Shown: piece by piece, positions 1 through 8,668 of the stretch
Position numbering within the stretch: position 1 is the stretch's first letter
Layout: the number at the start of each line of letters is the position of its first letter
Program-made: the position numbers and the translations under genes
Assembly (NCBI GenBank): GCA_964425695.1
Contig: CAYRNF010000015.1
Span: 1 to 64,000 of the forward strand
Direction: 5' to 3'
DNA length: 64,000 nt
Source of the DNA: JAKPBU01 sp964425695
Lineage (GTDB): Bacteria > Pseudomonadota > Gammaproteobacteria > Xanthomonadales > Xanthomonadaceae
Notes under the pieces: model-generated
What the model saw: only the letters and a program-made list of their open reading frames with translations
Told to the model about the DNA's origin: nothing
Databases searched by the model: none

Positions 1-1125
1 GGGCCGCGCCGGCGCGCTGGCGGCGCCGAGCCGCGAGCGGGTCGCCCGCGACGCGGCGATCTTGCGCTCCGCCTGCGCGATGCCGGGTGCGTCGGGATCC
101 AGCGCGCGCGCGCGCTCGAGCGACTGCCCGGCAGCGGTGAAGTCGAAATTGGACGCGGCGCGCCCGGCGCGCAGCGCGTGCGCCTCCGCGAGCGCGGCCA
201 GGCCACGCTGCGCGGCGGCGTCTTCGCCATCCAGGGCCAGCAGTTGCCGGAAGCCGGCCTCGGCTGCCGCCAGGTCGCCGCGGCGCTGCGCGCGCTCGGC
301 GCGCTGGCGCAGGGCATCCACGGCCCGCGCCAGCTCGCTGCGCACCTGCGGCAGGTCGACGTGCCCGGCGTCGAACCGCTGCGCGGTGGCGACCAGGCGC
401 GCCGCGCCGATCAGGTCGCCCTGGCCGACCGCGGACTGCGCCTGCTGCAACAGCACGGAGAGCGCGTCCTCGCGGCCCTCCAACGCACGGATGTTCTGCG
501 GCCGCAGCGACAGCACCCGCGCATACACCGGCAGCGCGTCCTGCGGCGACGCGGCGGCATCGGCGCGCGCGAGCAGCTGCGGGATGCCGGCCACGTCCGC
601 CTCGCGCGCGCGCAGGCGCGCGGCGAACGCGTCCGCCCGTGCACGCGGCACTTCGAGCTCGCGCGCCAGCGCCAGCCAGCGATGCGCCTGCTCGAAATCC
701 TCGCCGCGCAGCGCCGCTTCCGCCTTGGCCAGCGCCGCATGCGCCACCCGTGCCAGCCCGGCACGGGGCTCCACCCGGTCCGGGTCGATGGCGATGGCGG
801 CTTGGTACAGCTCGCGCGCACCGGTCCCGTCGGCGGCGGTGAGATGGCCGCGCTCCAGCGCAGCGCGCGCCTGCTGGCTCAATTCCTGGACGCGCGCGGC
901 CGGCCAAAGCAGATCGGCCAGCGGTTTGCGCAGCAGCAGCAGGCCCAGCAGCAGCACGGCGATCGTGCCCGCCACGCCCCAACCCGTGCGCCCGCGCGGT
1001 CGCGTGGCCACAGCGCGATGCGGGGCACCCTCGAAGTCGAGCGCCTCCGGCCTGCCCATGCGAGGCGGGCGCCGCGCACCGCGGTCCGCCTCGCCGCGCA
1101 GTGGCGCTGGTGTCCGTTCGACCAT
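1..1125 (-). CDS. Membrane-anchored TPR-like protein, 3' end cut by window edge
   Basis: An open frame of 375 codons runs off the left edge without a stop. The ATG at 1125 lies 34 bp after the relA stop, so the gene probably shares the relA transcript. About 45 polar N-terminal residues precede one hydrophobic segment (about residues 48-66, rich in Leu), which suggests an inner-membrane anchor with the C-terminal part in the periplasm. The rest is Ala/Arg/Leu-rich helical hairpins resembling tetratricopeptide repeats, with motifs such as ALERGHLTA, LYQAAIAIDPDRVEP and GDLAAAEAGFRQLLALDGED. TPR proteins usually mediate protein contacts. Any further C-terminal domain lies outside the window, so the function cannot be assigned. 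Confidence 0.7.
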   Translation of the reverse strand, partial: MVERTPAPLRGEADRGARRPPRMGRPEALDFEGAPHRAVATRPRGRTGWGVAGTIAVLLLGLLLLRKPLADLLWPAARVQELSQQARAALERGHLTAADGTGARELYQAAIAIDPDRVEPRAGLARVAHAALAKAEAALRGEDFEQAHRWLALARELEVPRARADAFAARLRAREADVAGIPQLLARADAAASPQDALPVYARVLSLRPQNIRALEGREDALSVLLQQAQSAVGQGDLIGAARLVATAQRFDAGHVDLPQVRSELARAVDALRQRAERAQRRGDLAAAEAGFRQLLALDGEDAAAQRGLAALAEAHALRAGRAASNFDFTAAGQSLERARALDPDAPGIAQAERKIAASRATRSRLGAASAPARP

Positions 1126-1159
1126 CCGCGCAGCATAGGCCCGCCGCGTGCAGCTTTCG

Positions 1160-3358
1160 TCATGCCCGGCGCGTGGACTCCACGCCGGCCAGCATCTCCA
1201 GCTTGCCCAGCAACCGCGACAGCTGCCCGAAATCCTGAACGCGCAGGCGCAGCTTCAGCCGCATGCGCTGCCCGCGCAGCGCCTCGCTGTGGATGTCCTG
1301 CACGTGCGCTTCTTCCTGCGCGATCAGGTTGGTGACGTCCTTGAGCAGGTGCTTGCGGTCCAGCGCCTCGATGACGATGTCGGTGTCGTGCCCGCCGCGC
1401 GCGCCGCCCCATTCCACCGGCAGCACCCGCTGCGGATGCGCGGCGGCCAGGCGCAGGAACGCCGCGCAGTCGGTGCGGTGCACGCTGACGCCCTTGCCGC
1501 GGGTCAGGTAGCCGGCCACCGGCTCGCCCGGCAGCGGCTGGCAGCAGCGCGACACCTGCACCAGCAGGTTGCCCACGCCGACCACGGTGAAGCCGGAAGC
1601 CGAGTGCGCGTCGCGGCGGCGTCGCGACGGCCGCGGCAGCACCGGCATCGCGGCTTCGGACTGCGCGGCCGCGCGCTCGTGTTCCAGCAACGCGCGGCCG
1701 ACCTGGTGCGGCCCCACGTCGCCCAGTGCGACCAGCACCTGCAGTTCCTCCAGCGTGGCCACGTTGAAGCGCGCCAGCACCGTCGCCGGCCATTCGGCGT
1801 GCAACGCCTGCAGCAGGCCCATGCGCCGCAGTTCCTTCTCCAGCAGGTCGCGCCCGGCCTGCACGTTGCGCGTGCGGTCCAGCTTGTGGAACCAGGCGCG
1901 CACCTTCTCGCGCGAGCGCGCGCTGGCCAGGAAGCCGCCCGACGCCTGCAGCCAGTCGCGGCGCGGCTCGCCGGTCTTGGCGGTCAGGATCTCCACGCGC
2001 TCGCCGCTGCGCAGCCGGTAGTCCAGCGGCACGATCCGCCCGTCCACCTTGGCGCCGCGGCAGCGATGCCCGACCTCGGTATGCACGTGGTAGGCGAAGT
2101 CCAGCGGCGTGGCGCCGGCCGGCAGGTCGATCACCTTGCCCTGGGGGGTGAGCGCGTAGACACGATCCTCGACCAGCTCGGTCCCCAGGCCGCCGGCCAG
2201 GGCCTGGTCGCCCTCCTTGCCGTCGCCGCTGTGTTCCAGCAGCCGGCGCATCCACTCGATCTTGCGGTCGTTGCCCGCGTCGGAAGCGAGGGCGCGCCTC
2301 GATCCCCCGCGCCCCTCGTAGGCATGCTCCTTGTAGCGCCAGTGCGCCGCCACGCCCAGCTCGGCCTGCGCGTGCATCTCGTGGGTGCGGATCTGCACTT
2401 CCAGCGTCTTGCCCTCCGGGCCGACCACCGCGGTGTGCAGCGAGCGGTAGTCGTTGTTCTTGGGGCGCGCGATGTAGTCGTCGAATTCCCCGGGCACCGG
2501 CGCCCACAGCGCATGCACCACGCCCAGCGCCGCGTAGCACGCCGCCACGTCGTCCACCAGCACGCGCACCGCGCGCAGGTCGTACAGCTCGCCGATGGGC
2601 ACGTCCTTCTTCCGCATCTTCTTCCAGATGCTGTAGATGTGCTTCGGGCGCCCGGCCACGTCCGCGCGGATGCGCTGCGCGGCCAGCGCCGCGTCGAGTT
2701 CGCGCCTGACCTGCTCGATGTAGCGTTCGCGGCCGCCTCGCTTGTCGTCCAGCAGGCCCGCGATGCGCTTGTAGACCTCCGGCTCCAGCGTGCGGAAGGC
2801 CAGGTCCTCGAGCTCCCACTTCAGCTGCCAGATGCCCAGCCGGTTGGCCAGCGGGGCATGGATGTCGCGGGTCAGCCGCGCCAGGCGCAGGCGCTCGTCT
2901 TGGGGCAGGTCGCGCGCGTGGCGCATGCGCGCCAGCTGCGCGGCCAGCAGGATCGGCACCACCCGCAGGTCGCGCACGATCGCCAGCAGCAGCCGGCGCA
3001 GGCCTTCGGCGTTGCCCCCCGCGGGCTGCTCGGCGTGCAGGTTCCAGACCTGGGCCGCGGCGCGCTGGCCTTCCAGCAGCGGCGCGATGGCCGGATGCGT
3101 GCGCTCGAAGGCCGCAACGTCTTCGGCAGCGCCCGCGGGCAGCGCCTGCACGAACGCCGCGGCGAGCGAGTCGGCATCCGCCCCGAGCCGGGACAGCAGA
3201 TCCAGCGTGGTCGCCCGCACGCGGCCGTCTCCGGCCGCGATCGGGTGCCGTTCGCCAAGCAGTTCCAGATGCGCGCGGATGGCCGCGGGCAACCCTGCCA
3301 GCGGCGCCTGTGCGGCCCGGTCCTGCCCTGTGTCGTGCTGAACGTCCACCGCCACCAC
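1160..3358 (-). CDS. relA: GTP pyrophosphokinase RelA, (p)ppGpp synthetase I
   Basis: Makes the alarmone (p)ppGpp from GTP/GDP and ATP at starved ribosomes (stringent response). The 732 residues are close to the usual RelA length. Domain order: a degenerate N-terminal HD-like region without the His-Asp metal pair; the synthetase domain at about 235-345 with KHIYSIWKKM and the acidic EFDD at 291-294; a TGS domain at about 405-470 (VYALTPQGKVIDLPAGATPL); and a C-terminal zinc-finger/ACT region. EXDD in place of RXKD marks monofunctional RelA rather than SpoT, as known for the family. The start is GTG at 3358 behind a G-rich stretch. It is divergent from the 3423 gene and followed closely by the TPR gene. 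Confidence 0.93.
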   Translation of the reverse strand: MVAVDVQHDTGQDRAAQAPLAGLPAAIRAHLELLGERHPIAAGDGRVRATTLDLLSRLGADADSLAAAFVQALPAGAAEDVAAFERTHPAIAPLLEGQRAAAQVWNLHAEQPAGGNAEGLRRLLLAIVRDLRVVPILLAAQLARMRHARDLPQDERLRLARLTRDIHAPLANRLGIWQLKWELEDLAFRTLEPEVYKRIAGLLDDKRGGRERYIEQVRRELDAALAAQRIRADVAGRPKHIYSIWKKMRKKDVPIGELYDLRAVRVLVDDVAACYAALGVVHALWAPVPGEFDDYIARPKNNDYRSLHTAVVGPEGKTLEVQIRTHEMHAQAELGVAAHWRYKEHAYEGRGGSRRALASDAGNDRKIEWMRRLLEHSGDGKEGDQALAGGLGTELVEDRVYALTPQGKVIDLPAGATPLDFAYHVHTEVGHRCRGAKVDGRIVPLDYRLRSGERVEILTAKTGEPRRDWLQASGGFLASARSREKVRAWFHKLDRTRNVQAGRDLLEKELRRMGLLQALHAEWPATVLARFNVATLEELQVLVALGDVGPHQVGRALLEHERAAAQSEAAMPVLPRPSRRRRDAHSASGFTVVGVGNLLVQVSRCCQPLPGEPVAGYLTRGKGVSVHRTDCAAFLRLAAAHPQRVLPVEWGGARGGHDTDIVIEALDRKHLLKDVTNLIAQEEAHVQDIHSEALRGQRMRLKLRLRVQDFGQLSRLLGKLEMLAGVESTRRA

Positions 3359-3374
3359 CCCGCCTGCCTGCGTC

Positions 3375-3380
3375 TACACT
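3375..3380 (+). promoter_or_regulatory. Probable -10 element for the 3423 gene
   Basis: TACACT lies 43 bp upstream of the 3423 start codon, in the 64-bp space between the divergent relA and 3423 starts. No convincing -35 box is seen at 16-18 bp. The opposite strand reads AGTGTA, so the site could also serve relA. Confidence 0.35.
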
Positions 3381-3422
3381 AGCCGCGTCGCCCTGACCGG
3401 CAAAGTCCAAGGACACCGCGCC

Positions 3423-3923
3423 ATGCCGCTGTACCGCGCCTTCCCCGCCCTGCTGCTTTCGCTGGCACTGGCCGGCGCCGTCTCTGCGCAGGAACCCGGA
3501 TCCCAGCGCCCGCTCCAGCAGGAGATGTCGCCGGAGGAGTTCAAGGCCGCCGGGCTGGAGAAGCTCTCTCCCCAGGAGCTTGCGCGGCTGAACGCCTGGC
3601 TGGACCGCAAGATCGGCACCGAAACCGCCAAGGCCGCCGAGCAGGCGCAGGACAAGATCAAGAGCGAGACCCGCGGCTTCTTCAACTTCGGTTCTTCCGA
3701 ACCCATCGTCAGCAGCATCGTGGGCGAATTCCGCGGCTTCCAGAAAGGCCGCAACTACGTGCTCGCGAACGCGCAGGAGTGGGAGCAGATCGACGAGGCC
3801 TCGCTGGCAGGCGTGCGCAAGTCCAACCCGGGTGTGAAGATCACGCCGAGCAAGGTCGGTAACGCGTGGTACCTAGCGATCGACGGATACAACACCCGGG
3901 CGAAGGTCCGCCGGGTGAAGTGA
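3423..3923 (+). CDS. Secreted conserved protein of unknown function
   Basis: 166 residues. The N-terminus is a clear Sec signal peptide with cleavage after about residue 22 (AVSAQ). The mature part begins with a helical block, SPEEFKAAGLEKLSPQELAR, a kind of segment I associate with uncharacterised Xanthomonadaceae proteins. A charged helix and a C-terminal half with FRGFQKGRNYVLANAQEW follow. No catalytic motif is visible. It starts at ATG 3423 with AAGGA at 3409-3413, and is divergent from relA. Probably periplasmic. The function is unknown and I assign none. Confidence 0.8.
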   Translation: MPLYRAFPALLLSLALAGAVSAQEPGSQRPLQQEMSPEEFKAAGLEKLSPQELARLNAWLDRKIGTETAKAAEQAQDKIKSETRGFFNFGSSEPIVSSIVGEFRGFQKGRNYVLANAQEWEQIDEASLAGVRKSNPGVKITPSKVGNAWYLAIDGYNTRAKVRRVK

Positions 3924-4016
3924 TCCGCCGCAAGGCGGCCGTGGGCGAGTCCGGCGGTTGTGCCGCCGCTGCAGGACGCAGGCCCTTCCAAGGCGGCATC
4001 GGAAAAGGAGTTCGAC

Positions 4017-4247
4017 ATGTTGCGAAACAAATGCCTTGGCCTTCTGGTCGCTGGCCTGGCCCTGCTCATGAGCACGTCGGCCGGGGCGTTCCCTCCCCCA
4101 GAGTCGACGTGCGATGCGTCCAACGAGGGCGCACAGACCTCCACCAGTCACGAATCGGGTTACATCGTGTGGGAATGCCGGTCCGGAAGCTGGATGTTCG
4201 TGCTGCAGTACGAGTGCGATCCGTACGGCAACTGCATCCCGATGTGA
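4017..4247 (+). CDS. Small secreted cysteine-containing protein
   Basis: 76 residues. The start ATG at 4017 is preceded by a near-ideal ribosome binding site, AAAGGAG at 4004-4010. This is preferred over the upstream in-frame ATG at 3960, which would add a charged extension before the signal peptide. Residues 1-24 are a signal peptide ending STSAGA. The mature part of about 52 residues has four cysteines (in STC, WEC, YEC, GNC), probably two disulfides, and is rich in aromatic residues. Not recognised. It lies 93 bp after the 3423 gene on the same strand and converges with hrpA. Confidence 0.65.
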   Translation: MLRNKCLGLLVAGLALLMSTSAGAFPPPESTCDASNEGAQTSTSHESGYIVWECRSGSWMFVLQYECDPYGNCIPM

Positions 4248-4290
4248 TCCGGGGCTAGCCCGCGCAGGGCCCGTTCCGGGCTCCTGTGCG

Positions 4291-7200
4291 TCAGCCCGGG
4301 TGTTCCAGTCCGGCCAGCCGCAGGGCCAGCTTCTTGGCGGACACCCCGCTCCTGGATCCCAGCTCCTGCGCGAATGTCGACACGCGCAGTTCTTCGAAAT
4401 CCCAACGCAACGCGAGCACCCGCGAATCTTCCGGATGCGTCGTGGACAGCTCGCGTACGGAACGCGCCAGCGGCTCGAGCTCCAGCATCCGCGCCTGGTC
4501 CTTGCCTGGATCGCGCAGCGCGCGTTCGGCGCGCAGGGCGAGCGCCTTGAGGTAGCGCGGGTAGTCGGCCAGCGCGGCCGCGGGCACGTCGCGCAGGAAG
4601 CCGGCGGGCACCAGCGACGCGAGGTGCGCGCGCATGTCGTCTAGGTTGCCGCTGGCCCAGCCGAGCAGCGGCGATTCGAGCCGCTGCCGTACTTCGGCCA
4701 CCTGCAGCAGGATCGCCTCGGCCTGCTGCAGCCGGCGCATGGCCTCGGGGAACAGCGCCCTGGCGATGGCATCGTGCCGCGCGGCGAACGCCTCGGCATC
4801 CCGGATCTCGCCCAGTCCCTCCGCCGACAGCGCCGCGAAGGCGCCTTCGACCAGGTCTTCGCGCAGGCGGTCGCCTTCCTTGCCGCTGCGCGGGGCACCG
4901 GACTGGACAGCCGTTCGGTTGTCAAAAGCGGCGATGGCGGCATACAGCAGGGCGGTCTTGGCCTGCACCGGCAGCTGCCTGCGCGCCTGCTTGATGCGGT
5001 CGGCCAGCGCGATGGCGAGCAGGCGGCGCACGCCCCCGGGATGCAGGCGTTGCGCCGCTTCGCGCTGCGCATGCACGGCCAGCGACGCGGTGGCGCCGTC
5101 GTCCTGCAGCGCCGGATACGCCGGCACGCCGCCGGTGCCGGTCACCGAGACCGGCACCGGCGTCTCGGGAAATGCGGTGAGCTGCCGTTGCGCCAGGCCT
5201 TCGGACGCGCGCTGCGCGAACGCCTCGGCCGCGCGTTTGCCGAAGCGCTGGCGCAACGCGTCCAGGTCGCGCGATTCGGCGAGCACCGGCGCATCGCCGC
5301 GCTGTGGCGCGACATCGAGCAGGCGCAGGTTGGCGCGCAGGTGCGGTTCGATGCTGGCGCCTTCGAAGTCGGTCGCTGCGATCTCGACGCCGGCCAGGCG
5401 CCGCAGGAAACGCGCAAGTGCGCCTTCGATGCTGTCCGCTTCCGGCACCGGATGCGCTTCGGCGAACGCGCGCGCGAAATCCGGGGCCGGCACGAAATTG
5501 CGGCGTAGCGCCTTGGGCAGCGACTTGATCAGCGCCGCCGCCTTGTCCTGCACGAAGCCCGGCGCCAGCCACGACAGCCGTGCGGGATCCAGCGCATTGA
5601 GCAGGTGCAGCGGCACCGCCACGGTCATGCCGTCGTCGGGTGCCCCGGGCTCGAAGCGGTAACGCACGGCCAGGCGCGCATCGCCCAGCGCGATGAAGGC
5701 GGGGAAGCGCGAGGCGTCGCCGGTGTCGCCGGCCAGCAGGTCGTCGCGGGTCCATTCCAGCGCGGCGCGCGCGTCCTTCGACAGCTTCGCCGTCCACGCA
5801 TCCAGCGCCTGCGCGCTGACGATGTGCGCAGGGATCCGGTCGTGGTACCACTGCGCCTGCGCGTCCTCGTCGATCACCAGGCCCGCGCGGCGCAGCTTGG
5901 CTTCCTCTTCCTTGGCCGCCTCCAGCGTCTTGAGGTTGCGCGCCACGAAGACGCTGCGGGTGTTGATCTCGCCTGTGACCAGCGCATCGCGCAGGAAGAT
6001 CTGCCGCGCCTCTTCCGGGTACAGCGCGCCGTAGTGCACGGGTTTCTTCGGCGCCAGCACCAGGCCGAACAGGCTGATCTGCTCGCTGCCGATCACCCGC
6101 CCCTGGGCGCGCGACCAGCGCGGATCGTGGTGGCGGCGCGCGAGCAGGTGCGGAAGTTCGTCGATGGCCCACTCCGGCTCGATCGCCGCGTTGCTGAGCG
6201 CCCACACCTTCTCGGTATCCAGCAACGTCGCCGACAGCACCCACGGCGGGGGTTTCTTCGCCAGCACGGAGCCGGGAAACAGCTGGAACTTGCGGCCGCG
6301 CGGGCCGTCGTACACGCCGCGCTCGGTCAGGTGGCCGAGTTGCGTGGGAAGGCCCGCGATGAGGGCGCGGTGCAGCAAGGCGTAGCCGTGGGTCTGGGGT
6401 GCCTGCGACTTTCCTGAAGGTGCGTCGGCGGCGGCTCTTTGCTGGTGAGCGGCGGGTGGGGAAAGCGATGCGCGCTGCGCGCGCGAATCCCCCCTGCCCC
6501 CCTTTTTCAAAGCGGGGGGTGCGCCATACGAGTCTGCGGCGCCAGCTGGAGCTCCGCGCTTGGCTCCGCGCGGCAGCGAATCTGCAGCTTGCACTTCCTC
6601 CCCCTTCGAAGAAGGGCGACCGAGGGGGAATTGCACTTGCTCGTGCTCTTGATCTCCCCACCCCAACTCCCCGCACTGCAGCTTCAGCTGACGGTGCAGT
6701 TCGCGCCACTCGCGCAGCCGCAGGAAGCCCAGGAAGTGGCGGTCGGCCCACTTGCGCAGCTGCGACTGGGTGAGGTCCTCGTGCGCGGTGCGATAGGCCT
6801 CCCACAGTTTCAGAATGCCCACGAACTCGGATTTCGGATCGGCGAACTGCGCGTGCGCGGTGTCGGCTGCGGCGCGCGCATCGGCGGGGCGCTCGCGGGG
6901 GTCCTGGATGCCCAGGAAGCTGGCCACCACCAGCATGTCCGCCAGCACGCCGTGCCCGTGCGCCGCTACCAGCATGCGTGCCAGCTTCACGTCCACCGGC
7001 AGCCTGGCCATGGCACGGCCAATGGCGGTGAGCTTGCGCGACGCGTCCACCGCGCCCAGCTCGGCGAGCTGCTGCCAGCCGTCGGCGATGGCGCGCGGAT
7101 CCGGCGGCTCCAGGAACGGGAACCGCTCGATGTCGCCCAGCCCCAGCGTCAACATGCGCAGGATCACGCCGGCCAGCGCGGCGCGGCGGATTTCCGGATC

Positions 7201-8583
7201 GGTATAAGCCGGGCGCGAGAGGAAGTCGGCCTCGGAATACAGCCGGTAGCACGTGCCCGGCGCCACGCGGCCGCAGCGCCCCTTGCGCTGGTCGGCGCTG
7301 GCCTGCGACACCGGCTCGATGTGCAGCCGGTCGAGTTTCTGGCGCGGGCTGTAGCGCTTGACGCGCGCCACGCCCGGGTCCACCACGTGGTGGATGCGCG
7401 GCACGGTGAGCGAGGTTTCCGCCACGTTGGTGGACAGCACGATGCGGCGCTGCGTGCCGGCGTGGAACACCCGGTCCTGGTCGCGCGTGGACAGCCGGGC
7501 GTACAGCGGCAGTACTTCGGTATGCCGGTACTTGCGCGCTTCCAGCGCGCGGTGCGCGTCGCGGATCTCGCGCTCGCCGGGCAGGAAGACCAGCGTGTCG
7601 CCCATCGGGCGGCCGCGCGCGATCTCGTCGCAGGCCGCCACGATGCCGTCCACGATCGACAGCGCGGGACGCGTGGCCCGGGGCTCACCGCCCTTGGCCG
7701 CGTGCGCACGCGGGGGTGCGGGCGAAGCGCCGGCGGCGGCCGCGCCTTGCGCAGGGCCGTCGTCCGGCTCCAGGTCCTCGAGCGGCCGGTAGCGTACTTC
7801 GACCGGATAGCCGCGGCCCTCCACGTTCACCACCGGCGCGCCGCCGAAATGCGCGGCGAAGCGCTCGGTGTCGATGGTGGCCGAGGTCACGATCACCTTC
7901 AGGTCCGGGCGCCGCGGCAGCAGCTGCTTCAGGTACCCCAGCAGGAAATCGATGTTGAGGCTGCGCTCGTGGGCTTCGTCGATGATCAGCGTGTCGTAGC
8001 GCGACAGCCAGCGGTCGCCGGCGATCTCGGCCAGCAGGATGCCGTCGGTCATGAACTTCACCGCCGTCTGCTCGCCCACGTTGTCGGTGAAGCGCACCTG
8101 GTATCCCACCGCGCCGCCCAGCGGCACCTGCAGTTCCTCGGCCACGCGGCGCGCCACGGCGCGCGCCGCGATGCGGCGCGGCTGGGTGCAGCCGACCATG
8201 CCCGCCGCGCCGCGGCCCGCGGCCAGGCACAGCTTGGGCAACTGCGTGGTCTTGCCCGATCCGGTCTCGCCGGCGATCACCACCACCTGGTGCCCGCGGA
8301 TCAGCTCCACGATGCGCTGCGCCTCACCGGCGATGGGCAGCTGCGGATCCACCGCGGCCTGCGGCAGCGCCGCCGCACGCGCCTGGCGCATGGCGATGGA
8401 CGCCTGCAGCGCGGTCTCGAACGCACCGCGCAGCGCGGCGTCCGCTGGCCTGGCGTTCCACTTCGACCACAGGCCGAGCAGCCGCCCGCGGTCGCGCGTG
8501 CACGCCGCGTCGATGCCGCGGCGCGCGCTCTGCGGCGCGGCGGGGCTTGACGCTTCCTTGTTGTCGGCTCCGCTAGTGTGCAT
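4291..8583 (-). CDS. hrpA: ATP-dependent RNA helicase HrpA (DEAH box)
   Basis: A large DEAH-box helicase of 1430 residues from the ATG at 8583. The reading frame is open further upstream, but that part would overlap dps. Visible motifs: GETGSGKTTQ (Walker A), DEAH, SATI, a C-terminal helicase block with TNVAETSLTVP and QRKGRCGRV, the helicase-associated domain, the FPGS(V)LAKKPP segment typical of HrpA, and the long C-terminal HrpA domain. In E. coli HrpA resolves stalled ribosomes and remodels RNA. Two low-complexity inserts interrupt it: about residues 275-305, and about residues 643-727. The second is made by palindromic repeat DNA (see repeats at 6469 and 6596). It is divergent from dps across 85 bp. 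Confidence 0.92.
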   Translation of the reverse strand: MHTSGADNKEASSPAAPQSARRGIDAACTRDRGRLLGLWSKWNARPADAALRGAFETALQASIAMRQARAAALPQAAVDPQLPIAGEAQRIVELIRGHQVVVIAGETGSGKTTQLPKLCLAAGRGAAGMVGCTQPRRIAARAVARRVAEELQVPLGGAVGYQVRFTDNVGEQTAVKFMTDGILLAEIAGDRWLSRYDTLIIDEAHERSLNIDFLLGYLKQLLPRRPDLKVIVTSATIDTERFAAHFGGAPVVNVEGRGYPVEVRYRPLEDLEPDDGPAQGAAAAGASPAPPRAHAAKGGEPRATRPALSIVDGIVAACDEIARGRPMGDTLVFLPGEREIRDAHRALEARKYRHTEVLPLYARLSTRDQDRVFHAGTQRRIVLSTNVAETSLTVPRIHHVVDPGVARVKRYSPRQKLDRLHIEPVSQASADQRKGRCGRVAPGTCYRLYSEADFLSRPAYTDPEIRRAALAGVILRMLTLGLGDIERFPFLEPPDPRAIADGWQQLAELGAVDASRKLTAIGRAMARLPVDVKLARMLVAAHGHGVLADMLVVASFLGIQDPRERPADARAAADTAHAQFADPKSEFVGILKLWEAYRTAHEDLTQSQLRKWADRHFLGFLRLREWRELHRQLKLQCGELGWGDQEHEQVQFPLGRPSSKGEEVQAADSLPRGAKRGAPAGAADSYGAPPALKKGGRGDSRAQRASLSPPAAHQQRAAADAPSGKSQAPQTHGYALLHRALIAGLPTQLGHLTERGVYDGPRGRKFQLFPGSVLAKKPPPWVLSATLLDTEKVWALSNAAIEPEWAIDELPHLLARRHHDPRWSRAQGRVIGSEQISLFGLVLAPKKPVHYGALYPEEARQIFLRDALVTGEINTRSVFVARNLKTLEAAKEEEAKLRRAGLVIDEDAQAQWYHDRIPAHIVSAQALDAWTAKLSKDARAALEWTRDDLLAGDTGDASRFPAFIALGDARLAVRYRFEPGAPDDGMTVAVPLHLLNALDPARLSWLAPGFVQDKAAALIKSLPKALRRNFVPAPDFARAFAEAHPVPEADSIEGALARFLRRLAGVEIAATDFEGASIEPHLRANLRLLDVAPQRGDAPVLAESRDLDALRQRFGKRAAEAFAQRASEGLAQRQLTAFPETPVPVSVTGTGGVPAYPALQDDGATASLAVHAQREAAQRLHPGGVRRLLAIALADRIKQARRQLPVQAKTALLYAAIAAFDNRTAVQSGAPRSGKEGDRLREDLVEGAFAALSAEGLGEIRDAEAFAARHDAIARALFPEAMRRLQQAEAILLQVAEVRQRLESPLLGWASGNLDDMRAHLASLVPAGFLRDVPAAALADYPRYLKALALRAERALRDPGKDQARMLELEPLARSVRELSTTHPEDSRVLALRWDFEELRVSTFAQELGSRSGVSAKKLALRLAGLEHPG
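6469..6520 (-). repeat. Dispersed palindromic repeat unit A, inside hrpA
   Basis: The unit reads GAATCCCCCCTGCCCCCC, then TTTTTCAAAG, then a G-run on the plus strand, so the C- and G-runs can pair. Bases 6469-6506 match 42403-42440 exactly over 38 bp. In the hrpA frame it encodes a Pro-Ala-Leu-Lys-Lys-Gly-Gly segment followed by GDSRAQRA. The copy keeps the reading frame open. Confidence 0.75.
6596..6632 (+). repeat. Dispersed palindromic repeat unit B, inside hrpA
   Basis: The plus strand reads CTCCCCCTTCGAAGAAGGG followed by CGACCGAGGGGGAATT. It is the inverted counterpart of unit A, about 75 bp away. It resembles the copy at 42357-42390. In hrpA it encodes FPLGRPSSKGEE. Confidence 0.7.
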
Positions 8584-8668
8584 CGCGTTCGATCGTCCGA
8601 TTCGGCGCCTGCCCAGGCCGGCGCGTCGTGTCAAGCTTCCACCCGCATCCCCCACCACGGAGTACCCC
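8584..8668. promoter_or_regulatory. Divergent hrpA/dps promoter region
   Basis: 85 bp between the two start codons; both promoters should lie here or extend into the coding ends. I see no clear -10/-35 pair and no OxyR-type site that I would defend. Confidence 0.4.

Noticed and set aside
1148..3382. 744-codon plus-strand frame
   Set aside because: Antisense shadow of relA, His/Gln-rich as expected of high-GC antisense frames.
879..3416. 845-codon open frame on the minus strand
   Set aside because: Gly/Arg/Ala-rich shadow of relA in another frame; no domain content.
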